Source: Paenochrobactrum pullorum
Lineage (GTDB): Bacteria; Pseudomonadota; Alphaproteobacteria; Rhizobiales; Rhizobiaceae
Reading direction: 5' to 3'
Assembly (NCBI RefSeq): GCF_041929845.1
Contig: NZ_JBHEEH010000036.1
Coordinates: 1-6,592 of the forward strand
Length of the DNA: 6,592 nucleotides
How positions within the stretch are numbered: the first letter of the stretch is position 1; each line of letters begins with the position of its first letter. The position numbers and the translations under genes were made by a program. Positions 6,175-6,592 of this stretch are shown piece by piece. The notes under the pieces are model-generated. The model saw only the letters and a program-made list of their open reading frames with translations, made no database searches and was not told where the DNA came from.

Positions 6175-6345
6175 TTATAAAAAACCACGCGCAGGTTCGT
6201 GTTCAGCTAAACTCTCTGCACACAATCTAATTAGAGCTTCACGAATAGGTATCGTACTGCAATGCAATTCTCTTGCAGCGCATTTCGATGCAAATAGTTG
6301 ATCCACTCATCAAGTCTCTATAAATTGTTAACTTCTTGAGTCTAG
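6175..6345 (-). pseudogene. GntR-family regulator remnant (winged-helix part only)
   Basis: Two adjoining minus-strand frames carry pieces of a GntR winged-helix DNA-binding domain. The upstream frame reads RLKKLTIYRDLMSGSTI (about 6343-6296), like the first helix and the LxSG.L turn of the family. After a frame break near 6277-6297, the other frame reads AARELHCSTIPIREALIRLC, then AESLAEHEPARGFL (about 6279-6178), ending at TAA 6175-6177. The pattern LA..L.VS..PVREAL.RL..EGL.E..P.RGF is the family signature. The ligand-binding C-terminal domain is completely missing: after GFL comes only a short gap, then the Hsp70-like gene's end on the other strand. The target genes and effector are unknown. 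Some residues at the frame break also seem lost. Confidence 0.65.
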
Positions 6346-6592
6346 TATAAACTATGTGTGATCTTATTATAAGCATAATATTTACATTTACTTCGAAGCA
6401 GGTAGCCATATAATGCTCATTGATATACAAAGGACAATGCTTCAGAACCATGATAAATTTAATTTTTGCACTTTCATTTATTTTTATACAAAAAGCTCCG
6501 TTTTTGTTTATCTTATAAAATTGGGGAGAAGCTTAAGAACTCAGCTAAAGAGAGCCAAGTCCAGAACAAAACATAATGACAACTATATTTAT
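6346..6592. other. AT-rich stretch without a recognisable gene
   Basis: Read on both strands, this stretch has many stops and no recognised family. It is visibly richer in A and T than the rest of the window. A 6-bp inverted repeat TATTAT / ATAATA lies at 6365-6370 and 6375-6380. It may be the former upstream region of the GntR remnant or degraded intergenic DNA. The window ends without a clear gene start. Confidence 0.45.

Noticed and set aside
1..6592. A new defence or other multi-gene system
   Set aside because: The genes belong to known transposon, metabolic, chaperone-like and regulator families. All are disrupted, and no shared operon of intact genes exists.

Overview
The window looks like a stretch of an alphaproteobacterial chromosome or plasmid, probably from Hyphomicrobiales. 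The protein families and mobile elements resemble those of rhizobial and Brucellaceae-type genomes, but the genus is inference and only moderately supported. The striking property is that no gene in the window is intact. Every recognisable coding region carries a premature stop, a frameshift, a truncation or an internal deletion. Most of these remnants remain readable over long stretches, which suggests fairly recent decay. This is a graveyard of mobile elements and accessory genes, not an undescribed functional system.

Left part (1-2041). A collapsed IS5-family transposase lies at 1-187 (+). A gene-poor stretch follows at 188-549, with a 16-bp perfect palindrome at 211-226. On the minus strand, the 3' part of a protein-L-isoaspartate O-methyltransferase-like gene (550-1252, frameshifted) is joined in frame to the 5' half of an IS6-family transposase (1253-1678, two internal stops). 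The IS6 terminal inverted repeat survives at 1749-1764. Immediately beyond its last base begins an IS110-family transposase fragment (1765-1992, +), so the IS6 element inserted into the IS110 element.

Middle part (2039-4802). This is the remains of a Tn3-family transposon with divergent tnpR (minus, one-base deletion) and tnpA (plus, only the N-terminal third). Between them lies an intergenic region rich in short repeats that is the likely res site and promoter region. Downstream of tnpR, overlapping it by 11 bp and in the same direction, is a frameshifted serine/threonine dehydratase-like PLP enzyme gene. It sits where Tn3-type elements carry passenger genes.

Right part (4803-6592). A YegD-type Hsp70-family gene on the plus strand is complete except for one in-frame TAA at codon 46. 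It is followed on the minus strand by a short, frameshifted remnant of a GntR-family regulator and then by AT-rich DNA in which no gene was recognised.

The genes do not form a pathway. What links them is their history: repeated insertion (IS5, IS110, IS6, Tn3), recombination between elements, and loss of selection on the genes around them.
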